Translations under genes and position numbers: made by a program
DNA from: DASXUC01 sp036505015
Lineage (GTDB): Bacteria > Sysuimicrobiota > Sysuimicrobiia > Sysuimicrobiales > Kaftiobacteriaceae
DNA: 10,063 nt
Assembly (NCBI GenBank): GCA_036505015.1
Contig: DASXUC010000138.1
Span: 1 to 10,063 of the forward strand
Direction of reading: 5' to 3'
The notes under the pieces: model-generated
Seen by the model: the letters and a program-made list of their open reading frames with translations, nothing else
The model's database searches: none
Told to the model about the DNA's origin: nothing
Shown: piece by piece, positions 1 through 7,252 of the stretch
Numbering within the stretch: position 1 is the first letter of the stretch
Layout of the letters: the number at the start of each line of letters is the position of its first letter

Positions 1-295
1 TGACAATCTGGGAGACGGCGTCGACCGCCACGTACACGTCGTCGGCATTCAGCCAGGCGAGGATCGTCCCACGGCTCATCTGCCAACCCTTGTTGATCGC
101 GTCGGCGTGTCCGCGGTCCGGCTCCGACACCCAGCGCACGGCCTCACCGTACGAACGCAGCAGGTCAACGGTACCGTCGGTCGAGCCCCCGTCGACGACG
201 ACACACTCGAGATGCGGGTAGTCCTGAGCCAGGATGCTGTCGATCGTTTGAGCCAGGTACCCGGCGCGGTTCAAGCAGGGCACGACCACGGACAC
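1..295 (-). CDS. Family 2 glycosyltransferase, N-terminal part (runs off the left edge)
   Basis: A GT-A fold glycosyltransferase expected to transfer a sugar from a nucleotide donor to a growing glycan at the cytoplasmic membrane face. About 98 codons are visible and the gene continues past position 1. The protein opens with the nucleotide-binding strand SVVVPCLNRAGYLAQTIDSI, followed by VVVDGGSTDGTVDLL, then SEPDRGHADAINKGW, and then LAWLNADDV, which holds the metal-binding acidic pair. This is the standard GT2 order and spacing. The start is uncertain. No ATG is in frame; GTG at 295-293 gives a normal GT2 beginning 14 bases after the preceding stop, but has no clear ribosome binding site. 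The frame stays open upstream, and an AGGAG sits 8 bases before an in-frame ATC at 322-320. Family assignment is firm; donor and acceptor are unknown. Confidence 0.9.
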   Translation of the reverse strand, partial: MSVVVPCLNRAGYLAQTIDSILAQDYPHLECVVVDGGSTDGTVDLLRSYGEAVRWVSEPDRGHADAINKGWQMSRGTILAWLNADDVYVAVDAVSQIV

Positions 296-309
296 GGTTG
301 GCGTTCGCG

Positions 310-1425
310 CTACCGTCGCGATGGCGCACGCTCCTCTTCCGGCAGTGTGTCTCCGCCCAAACCCCAGTCCGCCGGGTTCGCGAGCAGGGGCCGGCCCGAC
401 AGGGCCATCTGGAGGCAGTCCTGCTGGCAGCGCTCCAGATCCGTCCACGGCCGGCCGGGGGCGGCCGCGCGGCTGTGCTCCTGATGATACAAGAACACGT
501 CCGGGCCGTGGAGCACGTGCAGCCGGCGGCCCGAAAAGTGTGCCATGAACACCAAGCATGTATCCATGAACGAGTGGGACGTGAGCTCGGGGAATCCCCG
601 CAGGGCGAACCAGTCGCTGCGGTGCATGAGCATGAAGTCCCCCGAGGCGTTGGAGAATGGATAGATGAACGACCCATCGCGCAGCGTCTCCCGAACCATC
701 TCGGCCGCCGCCGCCAGCCGGCGAAAGGCCTTCCAGCGGGCCAGCCCCCCTCGGCCGTTTAGGCGCGCCGCGCGTTCCCGCCCCAGCTCCCACAGGATCC
801 CGAACGCGCTGCGGGCCCGGGCCGCCGAATCCAGCCAGCCACGGAGGGGCCAGTCCGACGAGTACCAGTGGCCGTTGACGCGGACGATGTGCTCCCTGCA
901 GTAAGCCAGAATGTCATCCAGTGTTCCTCCTCGCGGGATGCCCGAGCGCACGTCATAGCGCGGCACACGATAGTACGCTTCGCTGCGCAGCGGCCCGTGC
1001 GCCAGCGACGCAACGAGGCCCGCGCTCATGATGACATCGGGGTTCGTGACCAGGATGAACGAGCCCCGGGCGCGCCGCACACCGGCATTCTTCCCGATGT
1101 ACTCGAACAGCGGCAGCCGCTCCGAATTGGGGAACCGGCGGTGCACCTCGGCGGGGACGCGGATGAACCTCAGCGCTCCGCGCTCCGGAGCACGCCACGG
1201 GAGCGCATCGGCGAGGGACGGCCGCCCCGGGGGAGGGTTCCATTCCACGATGACCAGCTCGTAGGAGATCCGGGAGTCTTCCAGGAGTTGGGTAGTCGTG
1301 CCGGTGAACACCGCCATCCGCTCCAGGAAGTTCCCCTCGTAGTCGTCGTTGCGCGCGACCACGACGACGCTCAGGCGCGGCCCGCCCGCTGCGGCTAGGT
1401 CAGGAGCGCGACCGTCTTGACCCAT
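310..1425 (-). CDS. Divergent GT-A-type glycosyltransferase
   Basis: Probable cytoplasmic glycosyltransferase of the polysaccharide assembly line, 371 residues from the chosen start. The N-terminal strand LSVVVVARNDDYEGNF (about 18-33) and ELVIVEW (56-62) resemble the donor-binding half of GT2 enzymes. FEYIGKNAGVRRARGSFILV (107-126) followed by TNPDVIMS corresponds to the region before and at the DxD site, with NPD as the metal-site candidate. SGDFMLMHRSDWFALRGFPE (261-280) matches the acceptor-side segment, and HQEHS (314-318) the C-terminal histidine motif often seen in GT-A enzymes. ATG at 1425 overlaps the end of the upstream gene by 31 bases. The frame is open further upstream to 1539, but that extension is proline/arginine-rich and looks like read-through of the neighbour, so I reject it. 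No good ribosome binding site is visible, suggesting translational coupling. The substrate cannot be read from the sequence. Confidence 0.75.
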   Translation of the reverse strand: MGQDGRAPDLAAAGGPRLSVVVVARNDDYEGNFLERMAVFTGTTTQLLEDSRISYELVIVEWNPPPGRPSLADALPWRAPERGALRFIRVPAEVHRRFPNSERLPLFEYIGKNAGVRRARGSFILVTNPDVIMSAGLVASLAHGPLRSEAYYRVPRYDVRSGIPRGGTLDDILAYCREHIVRVNGHWYSSDWPLRGWLDSAARARSAFGILWELGRERAARLNGRGGLARWKAFRRLAAAAEMVRETLRDGSFIYPFSNASGDFMLMHRSDWFALRGFPELTSHSFMDTCLVFMAHFSGRRLHVLHGPDVFLYHQEHSRAAAPGRPWTDLERCQQDCLQMALSGRPLLANPADWGLGGDTLPEEERAPSRR

Positions 1426-2519
1426 GTCCGCATGCAGTACGCCAGGAAGTGGAAATACGCGCGCGCGGGGTCCGTCCAGATAAAGCCGGAAAACTGCTCG
1501 ACGGCATCCTCGAGGCGACTCGCCAGGCTGAGGTAGCACTCAGCGTACCCGCTGCCCTCGAGCGGGACCTCCTTCAACCAGTCGGCGAGTTCTTCGAGCA
1601 TCCAGATGCAGGCCAGCTCCTGCGTCAGGTCCCGCAGCGGGTGGTGCGCGTTCCGCACGTGGTCGGTGACCGGGGTGCCGACGCGCACGCGGGCGCCGAG
1701 ATGCCGGGCGCATGCCTGCAGGAAGTATCCCGTGAAAATGTCGCCGTCGCGGTCCATCGGGACGCCGAGGATGGGAGCGCCCATCCGGACGAAGTAGAAC
1801 GCCGGCACCGCGGCCGCGACGATCGCCGTGTTCTGCGTATTGATCGGCGACCAGGTGTCCGGCCCCAGCAGGACCGACTCCCCGCGGAACGCCCGCACCT
1901 GCGGCGCCACCGCGAGGTGTGTGACGGCGTCGACGTCCGGATCGCGCAGCCACAACCCGGCGTTGACGTGCACCGACCCGCGCTCGAAGCCGCCGCTGAG
2001 TTCCGCCTCGGCGTGGCGGTGCCGGTATGGAAAGCCGCGGGGGTAGATGCCCGCCGGTTCCGTCTCGAGCAGGCGGCAGACGTTGAACCAGCCGCTGCCG
2101 CTGCGGACCGACCGCAGCGTGACCTCCTCTCCCACGACCATGTGCTCGCCGAAGAAGCGCTCCCCGGGCCGCGGGAGATTGTCGTCGTCGATCGAGATGA
2201 TCAGGTCACACTGCTGCTCGAGGGCCAACAGAAATCCCACGTTCCGTCGGTTGTCGGAGTCGTACGGGATGATGCGCGCGATCTCACCGAGCCGCCGCAG
2301 GTAGGCGTCTTGTTCCGGAAGCGAGGGACAGACGACGCGCAGGCCGGTCTGCTGCGCACGCTCGACCTGCACCCGGATCTCCGGCGGGGTTTTCCGGTCC
2401 GTCACCACCACGCAGACCACCTCGTCGGTGAGGTCCTCCGCGGCGGCCTGCTGCGCGTAGCGGGCGATGAACTCCCCGGTGCCGATCGTCGTCGCCACGA
2501 GCGCCACCCTACGAGGCAT
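1395..2519 (-). CDS. RGP/GT75-like protein (UDP-arabinopyranose mutase-type or related glycosyltransferase)
   Basis: 374 residues resembling plant reversibly glycosylated polypeptides, which interconvert UDP-arabinopyranose and UDP-arabinofuranose and carry a reversibly attached sugar. Seen here: an N-terminal GT-A-like strand (VALVATTIGTGEF, 5-17), NVGFLLAL (93-100), a DDD motif at 111-113, YPRGFPYRHRHA (159-170), NAGLWLRDPDVDAVT (186-200), INTQNTA (226-232), and DGDIFTGYFLQACARHLGARV (258-278, here split by me from a longer match). From memory of the plant family, the DDD triad and the segment ending at Arg168 align with its metal site and its glycosylated arginine. About 70 further helical residues follow. 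The ATG at 2519 is supported by GGGGAG five bases upstream and overlaps the flippase end by 11 bases. A non-mutase glycosyltransferase or a STELLO-type relative remains possible; the family call is moderately sure, the reaction is not. Confidence 0.7.
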   Translation of the reverse strand: MPRRVALVATTIGTGEFIARYAQQAAAEDLTDEVVCVVVTDRKTPPEIRVQVERAQQTGLRVVCPSLPEQDAYLRRLGEIARIIPYDSDNRRNVGFLLALEQQCDLIISIDDDNLPRPGERFFGEHMVVGEEVTLRSVRSGSGWFNVCRLLETEPAGIYPRGFPYRHRHAEAELSGGFERGSVHVNAGLWLRDPDVDAVTHLAVAPQVRAFRGESVLLGPDTWSPINTQNTAIVAAAVPAFYFVRMGAPILGVPMDRDGDIFTGYFLQACARHLGARVRVGTPVTDHVRNAHHPLRDLTQELACIWMLEELADWLKEVPLEGSGYAECYLSLASRLEDAVEQFSGFIWTDPARAYFHFLAYCMRTWVKTVALLT

Positions 2520-4047
2520 GCGATCTCCCCAGGAACCTGGCCGGGACGGCTCCGCGGACGGCGGCCGTCACGAATGCCTTCTCCCGGTCGTCCATCGCAT
2601 AGCCCCAGACATTCGCCAGCGATCCGGCCAGGAACGCTCCCAGCGCGATGAGGCTGCCCGCCGGCGTCGGGACGGCTGACTTGAAGGCGAGGATCGCGAC
2701 ACAGAGCAGCCCCAGGATACCGAGGTAGCCCGCCGACCGGTTCTCGACCAGCATTCGGACGTTGACGAACTTCCACGGCCGCCCGGCCGCGAGCAGCAGC
2801 GCGGCGGACACGATGATCCGAAGGGTCCAACTCACGGCGGCACCGTTGATCCCGTACCCGCGGACCAGAAACCACGTCGCCGCCGCGTAGAATGGGATCT
2901 GGACGAGGTGGATGATGGTCACCGTGCGCGCGTCGCCCAGCGCCTGCAGAAAGGTCCCGGACAGCCACGCCACCGAGCTAACCAGGACCCCCACCCCCGC
3001 GATCCGCAGCACGGCCGTCCCCCGCAGGAACTCCGGGCCGACCCACACCATCAGAATCTCGGGCGCAAACGTCAGCATGGTCGCGGCCAGGAAGCCCATC
3101 GTCAGGGCCAGGTACTTGAACGTGCGGGCGAACCGCACCTGCAGGCCCGCCGCATCATGCGAGGGCAGGCCGCTCACGACCGGGAACAGCACCGGCATCA
3201 GGCTGGCGGGAACGACCAGCGCGCGATTGGCCAGCCCCTGCGGAATCGAGTAGTAGCTCACGGCGGCGATCGCCAGCGACGCGGCAACGAGGAGCCGCTC
3301 GAGATACAAGAGGATCGTGACGGCGATGTTCTGCAGGGCGATCCAGCTGCCGTACCGGAGCAGCGCCGACAGCGCCCCGGCGACCTGGCCGGCCTCGGCG
3401 GCGCGGGCCACCGGCAGGGACTGCTTCACCAGCACGAGGTACACGAGCAGCACCGCCAGGTTCTTGGCCGCCAGGAGCATGAACAGCTGCGGCAGCGTGA
3501 TGCCGAAGACGAGCAATCCGATCAGCGTGATCCCCGCGCCGGTGAGATCGGACGGAATCCGGACCGCGTTGACCCACCCGAACCGCTGGTAGGCCTCCAA
3601 GACACCGCGCAGCGTGTTGGTCACGACCACGAGGGCGATCAGGACGGATGCCGCGTAGAACAACTGCGCGGTCTCGCCGATCAGCCCCGGCGGCAGGTGG
3701 AGCAGTCGCGTCACGATGACCGGCGTGATCAGATCGAGGCCCAGCGCGCCCAGGACCCCGAGGCCGGCGGCCGCCGCCGCCGCGGTCCACACCACAGGAC
3801 GGATCAGGCGGACACTGCCGCGCGCGACGGTCTCCGCGACAAAGCGCGTGACCGCCTGGCCCAGCCCGAGTTCGATCAGCCCAAAGTAGCCGACGAACAG
3901 CTGGGCGATCGAGAGCACCCCGTACCGGTCGACGCCGATCGTCCGCACGACCAGGGGGACGGTAACAATGCCGAGCAGCACGGTGACCAGTTCACCCGCG
4001 ATGTTATACCCGGCGTTCTTCAGGACGACGCGTTCGCGAATCTCCAC
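2509..4047 (-). CDS. Wzx-like polysaccharide (O-unit) flippase
   Basis: Integral membrane protein of 512 residues, the usual length for the PST/MVF-type flippases (MATE-like superfamily) that move undecaprenyl-linked oligosaccharide units from the inner to the outer face of the cytoplasmic membrane. The N-terminus has the family signature: NAGYNIAGELVTVLLGI, then PLVVRTIGVDRYGVLSIAQL, then LIELGLGQAVTRFVAE. Strongly hydrophobic segments recur along the whole length, consistent with 12 to 14 membrane spans, and an internal SYYSIPQGLANRALVVPASL marks the start of the second half. The start is a GTG at 4047, 11 bases after the methyltransferase stop, with GAGG four bases upstream (short spacing). 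The gene overlaps the RGP-like gene by 11 bases. It makes this a Wzx/Wzy-type rather than ABC-exported system. The exact number of spans and the substrate are not readable. Confidence 0.93.
   Translation of the reverse strand: MEIRERVVLKNAGYNIAGELVTVLLGIVTVPLVVRTIGVDRYGVLSIAQLFVGYFGLIELGLGQAVTRFVAETVARGSVRLIRPVVWTAAAAAAGLGVLGALGLDLITPVIVTRLLHLPPGLIGETAQLFYAASVLIALVVVTNTLRGVLEAYQRFGWVNAVRIPSDLTGAGITLIGLLVFGITLPQLFMLLAAKNLAVLLVYLVLVKQSLPVARAAEAGQVAGALSALLRYGSWIALQNIAVTILLYLERLLVAASLAIAAVSYYSIPQGLANRALVVPASLMPVLFPVVSGLPSHDAAGLQVRFARTFKYLALTMGFLAATMLTFAPEILMVWVGPEFLRGTAVLRIAGVGVLVSSVAWLSGTFLQALGDARTVTIIHLVQIPFYAAATWFLVRGYGINGAAVSWTLRIIVSAALLLAAGRPWKFVNVRMLVENRSAGYLGILGLLCVAILAFKSAVPTPAGSLIALGAFLAGSLANVWGYAMDDREKAFVTAAVRGAVPARFLGRSHAS
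2525..2530 (-). promoter_or_regulatory. Ribosome binding site of the RGP-like gene
   Basis: GGGGAG on the minus strand lies five bases before the ATG at 2519, inside the end of the flippase gene. It is the clearest Shine-Dalgarno sequence in the left half of the window and fixes that start. Confidence 0.6.
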
Positions 4048-4058
4048 GGACCCTCAGA

Positions 4059-4874
4059 CTACGCGGCCGGACGTGCGGTGACCAGCAGATGCCAGCCGAA
4101 CAAACGCTCCAGCGCGCGGAACCAAGCGGTGGGCATCCACCGAAAGTACCAGACGCGCTCGTACTCGTAGTGTCGGTACTTCTCGATCACGTAGGGGAAG
4201 ATGTGGTCCTTCTTGAGCTCAATCACGCGGAAGCCCGGCAGCAGCCCGCGTGCCTCCGCCGCACTGTAGCAGAAGGTCACGGGGGAACCTTCCTGCGCTT
4301 CGGAGTACTGGCGAACGAGTTTGGCCGCCTGCCAGAACGCGCCCTTCCCGTATCGGAGGATGATCCACAGCGTCTTCCAGCTCCACTTGGCGTACACCAT
4401 CAGCCGGATCTCGGTGTGCGGGCCGCAGAACTTCTTGATTTCCTCGATCGCGCGTTCCGGATGTGGGGTGTGATGGATGACTCCGAAGGAGTAGATCAGG
4501 TCGAAGGGCTGGACGGGGACGACCGCGCTGAGCTCTTCCGCGTTCCCCGCGTAGAAGTGCGCGTCGAGTCCATACACCGAGAACCGGCGGCGGCAGAGAT
4601 CCAGGCTGCGCGGCGAGAGCTCGACCACCGAGAGGTCGGCGCCGGCCCGGGCGAAGTTGATGGAATCCGTCCCGATGCCGCAGCCGATCTCCAGCACGCG
4701 CTTGCCTTTCCAGCGGGCGAACTGGGCAAACTCGGGGATATGCGGCTCCACGAAGTACTTGCGCGATTCCACCTCATCGAAGTACTCGCGGGTGCCGACC
4801 GGCTGTGCGGAATGCCGGATATTGCAGGGACGGCGGTCCCAAAAGGCCCGGACCTGCTCAAGCAGCGCCGTCAT
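4059..4874 (-). CDS. Class I SAM-dependent methyltransferase
   Basis: 271-residue Rossmann-fold methyltransferase that uses S-adenosylmethionine, probably to methylate a sugar or lipid-linked glycan intermediate in this pathway. Motif I is VLEIGCGIGTDSINFARAGA (60-79), the acidic ribose-binding residue is Glu85 in SVVELS, motif II is AGNAEEL (109-115), and the post-strand-4 motif is FDLIYSFGVIHHTPHPERAI (124-143). About 40 N-terminal residues precede the core, and an aromatic C-terminal tail (YRHYEYERVWYFRWMP, 233-248) follows, with no membrane span that I would trust. The ATG at 4874 lies inside the end of the dehydrogenase gene (17-base overlap), with only a weak GGGA-type ribosome binding site, implying coupled translation. 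The acceptor, and whether it is O-, N- or C-methylation, cannot be told. A quinone methyltransferase-like role is less likely in this context. Confidence 0.92.
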   Translation of the reverse strand: MTALLEQVRAFWDRRPCNIRHSAQPVGTREYFDEVESRKYFVEPHIPEFAQFARWKGKRVLEIGCGIGTDSINFARAGADLSVVELSPRSLDLCRRRFSVYGLDAHFYAGNAEELSAVVPVQPFDLIYSFGVIHHTPHPERAIEEIKKFCGPHTEIRLMVYAKWSWKTLWIILRYGKGAFWQAAKLVRQYSEAQEGSPVTFCYSAAEARGLLPGFRVIELKKDHIFPYVIEKYRHYEYERVWYFRWMPTAWFRALERLFGWHLLVTARPAA

Positions 4875-6189
4875 GGTGCCGTCCCAGAGCGACGTAGGTC
4901 ACCGCTTTCCTAAACCGTGCCGGTGCCAGGACCCGCCAGCAGTCTACGATGACCGCCGGATTGCTGATGATGTAGCTGTCGTCGATCGCGGCGAACTCGG
5001 GCAGCGGCAGAGTGATCACGGTAAACGGGGATTCCGCCATCGCCTGCCTGGCGGATGTCGCGATTCCCACACGGTCGCCGAAATGCCTGCGCGCGGCCGG
5101 CGCGGCGAGGGGATCGTAGACGGTGACCGCGGCCCCGGCGTCCAGCAGCGCATTCACGACCGCCACGGCCGCAGACTCGTCGGTGACCGGGGTGTTGGGC
5201 TTGTAGGCCAGCCCCAGCACGGCCGCGCGGGCTGCGTGATGGGTCTTGTAGGCGTCGATGACGAGATCGACCAGCCGGCGGGTCTGGTCCCGGTTGACCG
5301 TGTCGGTGGCCAGGGCCAGGTCCGCGCCGACCCCATGGTGGCCGGCGAACGCCGCAAACGCGCGGTTGTCGCGCGGAAAGCACGGGCCGCCATACGGGAG
5401 CCCGCCCTTCAGACCCCAGGGTGAGATGCGGTGATCGGCTCCCAGCGCACTCGTGATAGCGTCGACGTCCGCTCCCGGCACCGACGCGCAGATGCTGGCG
5501 AGTGTGTTGGCGAAACTGATCTTCATCGTCACGTACGCGTTCAGGCTGAGTTTCGTGATCTCGGCGCTGATGATGGACATCCGCGCCACATACGGGCTGT
5601 TCTCGTGCGTCGCGCGGTAGATCTCCGCCAGCGTCTCGCCGGCCCGCTCGTCAGACTCTCCGATCAGCACGAGATCGGGCTGCAGGAAGTCCCGGATCAC
5701 GCTGCCCAAGGCGATAAACTCCGGGCCGTAGCAGACGCCGAATCCCTCGCCGACTAGTCGGCCGGAGCCTCGCTCGATCAGGGGGATCAGCGTGCCGTCC
5801 GTCGTCCCCGGAGAGACCGTCGACGTGACCACAAACAGGTGGTAGGGTTTGCGATGCTCCCGCAAGGCCCCGGCCAGCGGCATCAACGCGAGGCGCAGGT
5901 ACCGGTCGGAAAACCGGCCGCCCTCCTCGCTCGGTGTCGGGACGATGAGAAAGGTGACGTCCGACTCGTCCACCAGCGTGCCATAGTCGGTGGTGGCCCG
6001 CAGCCGGCCGCGGACTCCGGCGATCAGTTCGTCCAGGCCCGGTTCCTGCACCGGGGCCCGGCCCGCGTTGACGGCCTCGACCACACCCGGATCGGAATCC
6101 ATGCCCAGGACCGGAAACCCCCGGTAGGCGAAGCATGTCGCCGTGCACGTCCCCAGCTTCCCCAGACCGACAACGGACAGGCGTGTCAT
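4858..6189 (-). CDS. Nucleotide-sugar dehydrogenase (UDP-glucose/GDP-mannose dehydrogenase family)
   Basis: 443-residue cytosolic NAD-dependent enzyme that oxidises a nucleotide sugar at C6 in two steps to the uronic acid. Domains in order: N-terminal Rossmann NAD-binding (VVGLGKLG, 6-13; VPTP, 83-86; STVSPGTT, 123-130; GPEFIALGSVIRDF, 155-168), a central domain with the helix AEITKLSLNAYVTMKISFAN (209-228, Lys213), and the catalytic loop YGGPCFPRDNRAF (266-278) with nucleophile Cys270. A C-terminal UDP-binding domain follows, with LGLAYKPNTPVTDESA at 325-340. All residues needed for catalysis appear present. The usual DDxRESP sequence after KPNT is replaced by PVTDESA, so the substrate could be UDP-glucose, GDP-mannose or another sugar nucleotide. 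I chose ATG 6189 because AAGG lies seven bases upstream; the frame extends to 6228 but that would overlap the epimerase gene. Confidence 0.96.
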   Translation of the reverse strand: MTRLSVVGLGKLGTCTATCFAYRGFPVLGMDSDPGVVEAVNAGRAPVQEPGLDELIAGVRGRLRATTDYGTLVDESDVTFLIVPTPSEEGGRFSDRYLRLALMPLAGALREHRKPYHLFVVTSTVSPGTTDGTLIPLIERGSGRLVGEGFGVCYGPEFIALGSVIRDFLQPDLVLIGESDERAGETLAEIYRATHENSPYVARMSIISAEITKLSLNAYVTMKISFANTLASICASVPGADVDAITSALGADHRISPWGLKGGLPYGGPCFPRDNRAFAAFAGHHGVGADLALATDTVNRDQTRRLVDLVIDAYKTHHAARAAVLGLAYKPNTPVTDESAAVAVVNALLDAGAAVTVYDPLAAPAARRHFGDRVGIATSARQAMAESPFTVITLPLPEFAAIDDSYIISNPAVIVDCWRVLAPARFRKAVTYVALGRHHDGAA

Positions 6190-6202
6190 CGCGCGACCTT
6201 GA

Positions 6203-7216
6203 TCAGACCTCCACGGCGGCCGCGCCACCCAGCGGTGCGCTGATCCGTCCGGCTCGTTCCAGCTGCCCGTGGATCCACCAGTAGGTGTGACGCAGTCCCT
6301 CTTCGAGGGTGACGCGCGGCTCCCAGTCCAGCACTTGCCGGAGCCGTGTGTTGTCGCTGTTCCTCCCGCGCACGCCCTGCGGTTTGGTGAGGTCGTGGCG
6401 TTTCGTGATGCGCTTCCCGGCGATCCCCGCGACGAGGTCCACGAGTTGGTCGATCGTCACCAGGCGGTCCGTGCCCAGGTTGAGCGGCCGGTGGAAGTCT
6501 GACCGGATCAGCCGCCAGATGCCCTCGACGCAGTCGTCGACATAGCAGTACGATCGCGTCTGCAGCCCGTCGCCCCAGACCTCGATCGCGTCGCCGTCGG
6601 CCGCGAGGGCGATCTTCCGGCAGATCGCGGCGGGCGACTTCTCCCGTCCCCCCTCATACGTACCCAGGGGCCCGAAGATGTTGTGGAAGCGCACCGCGTA
6701 CGTCGGCATGCCGTATTCCTCGTGGTAGTGTCGGCATTGGCGCTCGCTGAACAGTTTCTCCCAGCCGTAACCATCCTCGGGATCGGCCGGATACGCGTCC
6801 TCCTCCCGCAGCGGCACGACGTCAGCCGACTCCTGCCGGTAGCCAGGGTAGACGCACGCCGAGGAGGTGTACAGATACCTGCCGATTCCGTTGACCCGGG
6901 CGGCTTCCAGCATGTGTGTGTTGATCAGGACGTTGTCGTGCATTACCGGAGCCTTGTACGCGGTGATGAAGCCGATGCCGCCCATGTTTGCCGCCAGGTT
7001 GAAGCATTCGTCGATCCCCCCGCGCGCGGCGACCAGGCACTCGGACCACCGGCGCAGGTCGAGGACGTCGAACTCATCGGCGGCGGTCGGCTCGAATTCG
7101 GGGCGTTTTACGTCCACCCCCCGCACCCAGTAACCCTTGCCCTTCAGAAACGTGACGAGGTGGTGCCCCACAAACCCTCCGGCACCGGTGACGACAGCCC
7201 GCAGAGTTCCGCTCAT
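6203..7216 (-). CDS. gme: GDP-mannose 3',5'-epimerase-like short-chain dehydrogenase/reductase
   Basis: Extended SDR epimerase, 337 residues from the chosen start, strongly resembling plant GDP-mannose 3',5'-epimerase, which makes GDP-L-galactose (and GDP-L-gulose). Seen: NAD-binding TGAGGFVG (10-17); NLAANMGGIGFI (73-84); SSACVYPG with Cys121; YGWEK with Tyr150 and Lys154; RFHNIFGPLGTYEGGREKSP (176-195) with Lys193; WGDGLQTRSYCYVDDCVEG (214-232); and GVRGRNSDN (281-289). In the plant enzyme the equivalents of Cys121 and Lys193 are the acid/base pair, and the Tyr/Lys pair belongs to the SDR site; all are kept. ATG 7216 has AAAGGAGAGG upstream. An alternative ATG at 7252 makes an ATGA overlap with the preceding stop but lacks a ribosome binding site. 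GDP-mannose supply genes are not in this window. A related NDP-sugar epimerase is the main alternative. Confidence 0.92.
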   Translation of the reverse strand: MSGTLRAVVTGAGGFVGHHLVTFLKGKGYWVRGVDVKRPEFEPTAADEFDVLDLRRWSECLVAARGGIDECFNLAANMGGIGFITAYKAPVMHDNVLINTHMLEAARVNGIGRYLYTSSACVYPGYRQESADVVPLREEDAYPADPEDGYGWEKLFSERQCRHYHEEYGMPTYAVRFHNIFGPLGTYEGGREKSPAAICRKIALAADGDAIEVWGDGLQTRSYCYVDDCVEGIWRLIRSDFHRPLNLGTDRLVTIDQLVDLVAGIAGKRITKRHDLTKPQGVRGRNSDNTRLRQVLDWEPRVTLEEGLRHTYWWIHGQLERAGRISAPLGGAAAVEV

Positions 7217-7223
7217 CGACCGA

Positions 7224-7233
7224 CCTCTCCTTT
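7224..7233 (-). promoter_or_regulatory. Ribosome binding site of the epimerase gene
   Basis: AAAGGAGAGG on the minus strand ends seven bases before ATG 7216. It is the best Shine-Dalgarno match in the window and is the reason to prefer this start over the upstream ATG at 7252, which touches the stop of the preceding gene. Confidence 0.65.
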
Positions 7234-7248
7234 GCTCGACAGTCATGT

Positions 7249-7252
7249 TCAT
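7249..7252 (-). other. ATGA stop/start overlap
   Basis: The TGA that ends the TPR-containing ligase-type gene shares bases with an ATG in frame with the epimerase (ATGA on the minus strand). It may allow translational re-initiation 36 bases before the better-supported start at 7216. The two possible starts differ by 12 residues. Confidence 0.4.

Noticed and set aside
1426..1539. Upstream extension of the divergent glycosyltransferase to ATG 1539
   Set aside because: It would overlap the RGP-like gene by 145 bases, adds residues with no family resemblance and has no ribosome binding site.
1449..2651. 400-codon plus-strand open frame opposite the RGP-like gene
   Set aside because: It is antisense to a well-supported gene, is rich in Arg, Asp, His and Val in the way GC-rich shadow frames are, and shows no domain motif.
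3760..3790. GCC/GGC triplet run that looks like a microsatellite
   Set aside because: It encodes a short alanine/glycine stretch of a flippase membrane segment in a GC-rich genome. It is imperfect and not a separate repeat element.
4048..4058. Possible terminator between the methyltransferase and the flippase
   Set aside because: The 11-base gap contains no inverted repeat or T-run and holds only the flippase ribosome binding site.
2908..4170. 420-codon plus-strand open frame opposite the flippase
   Set aside because: Its Gln/Arg/Asp/His-rich translation is what the complement of hydrophobic Leu/Val/Ala codons gives. The minus-strand flippase explains the region.
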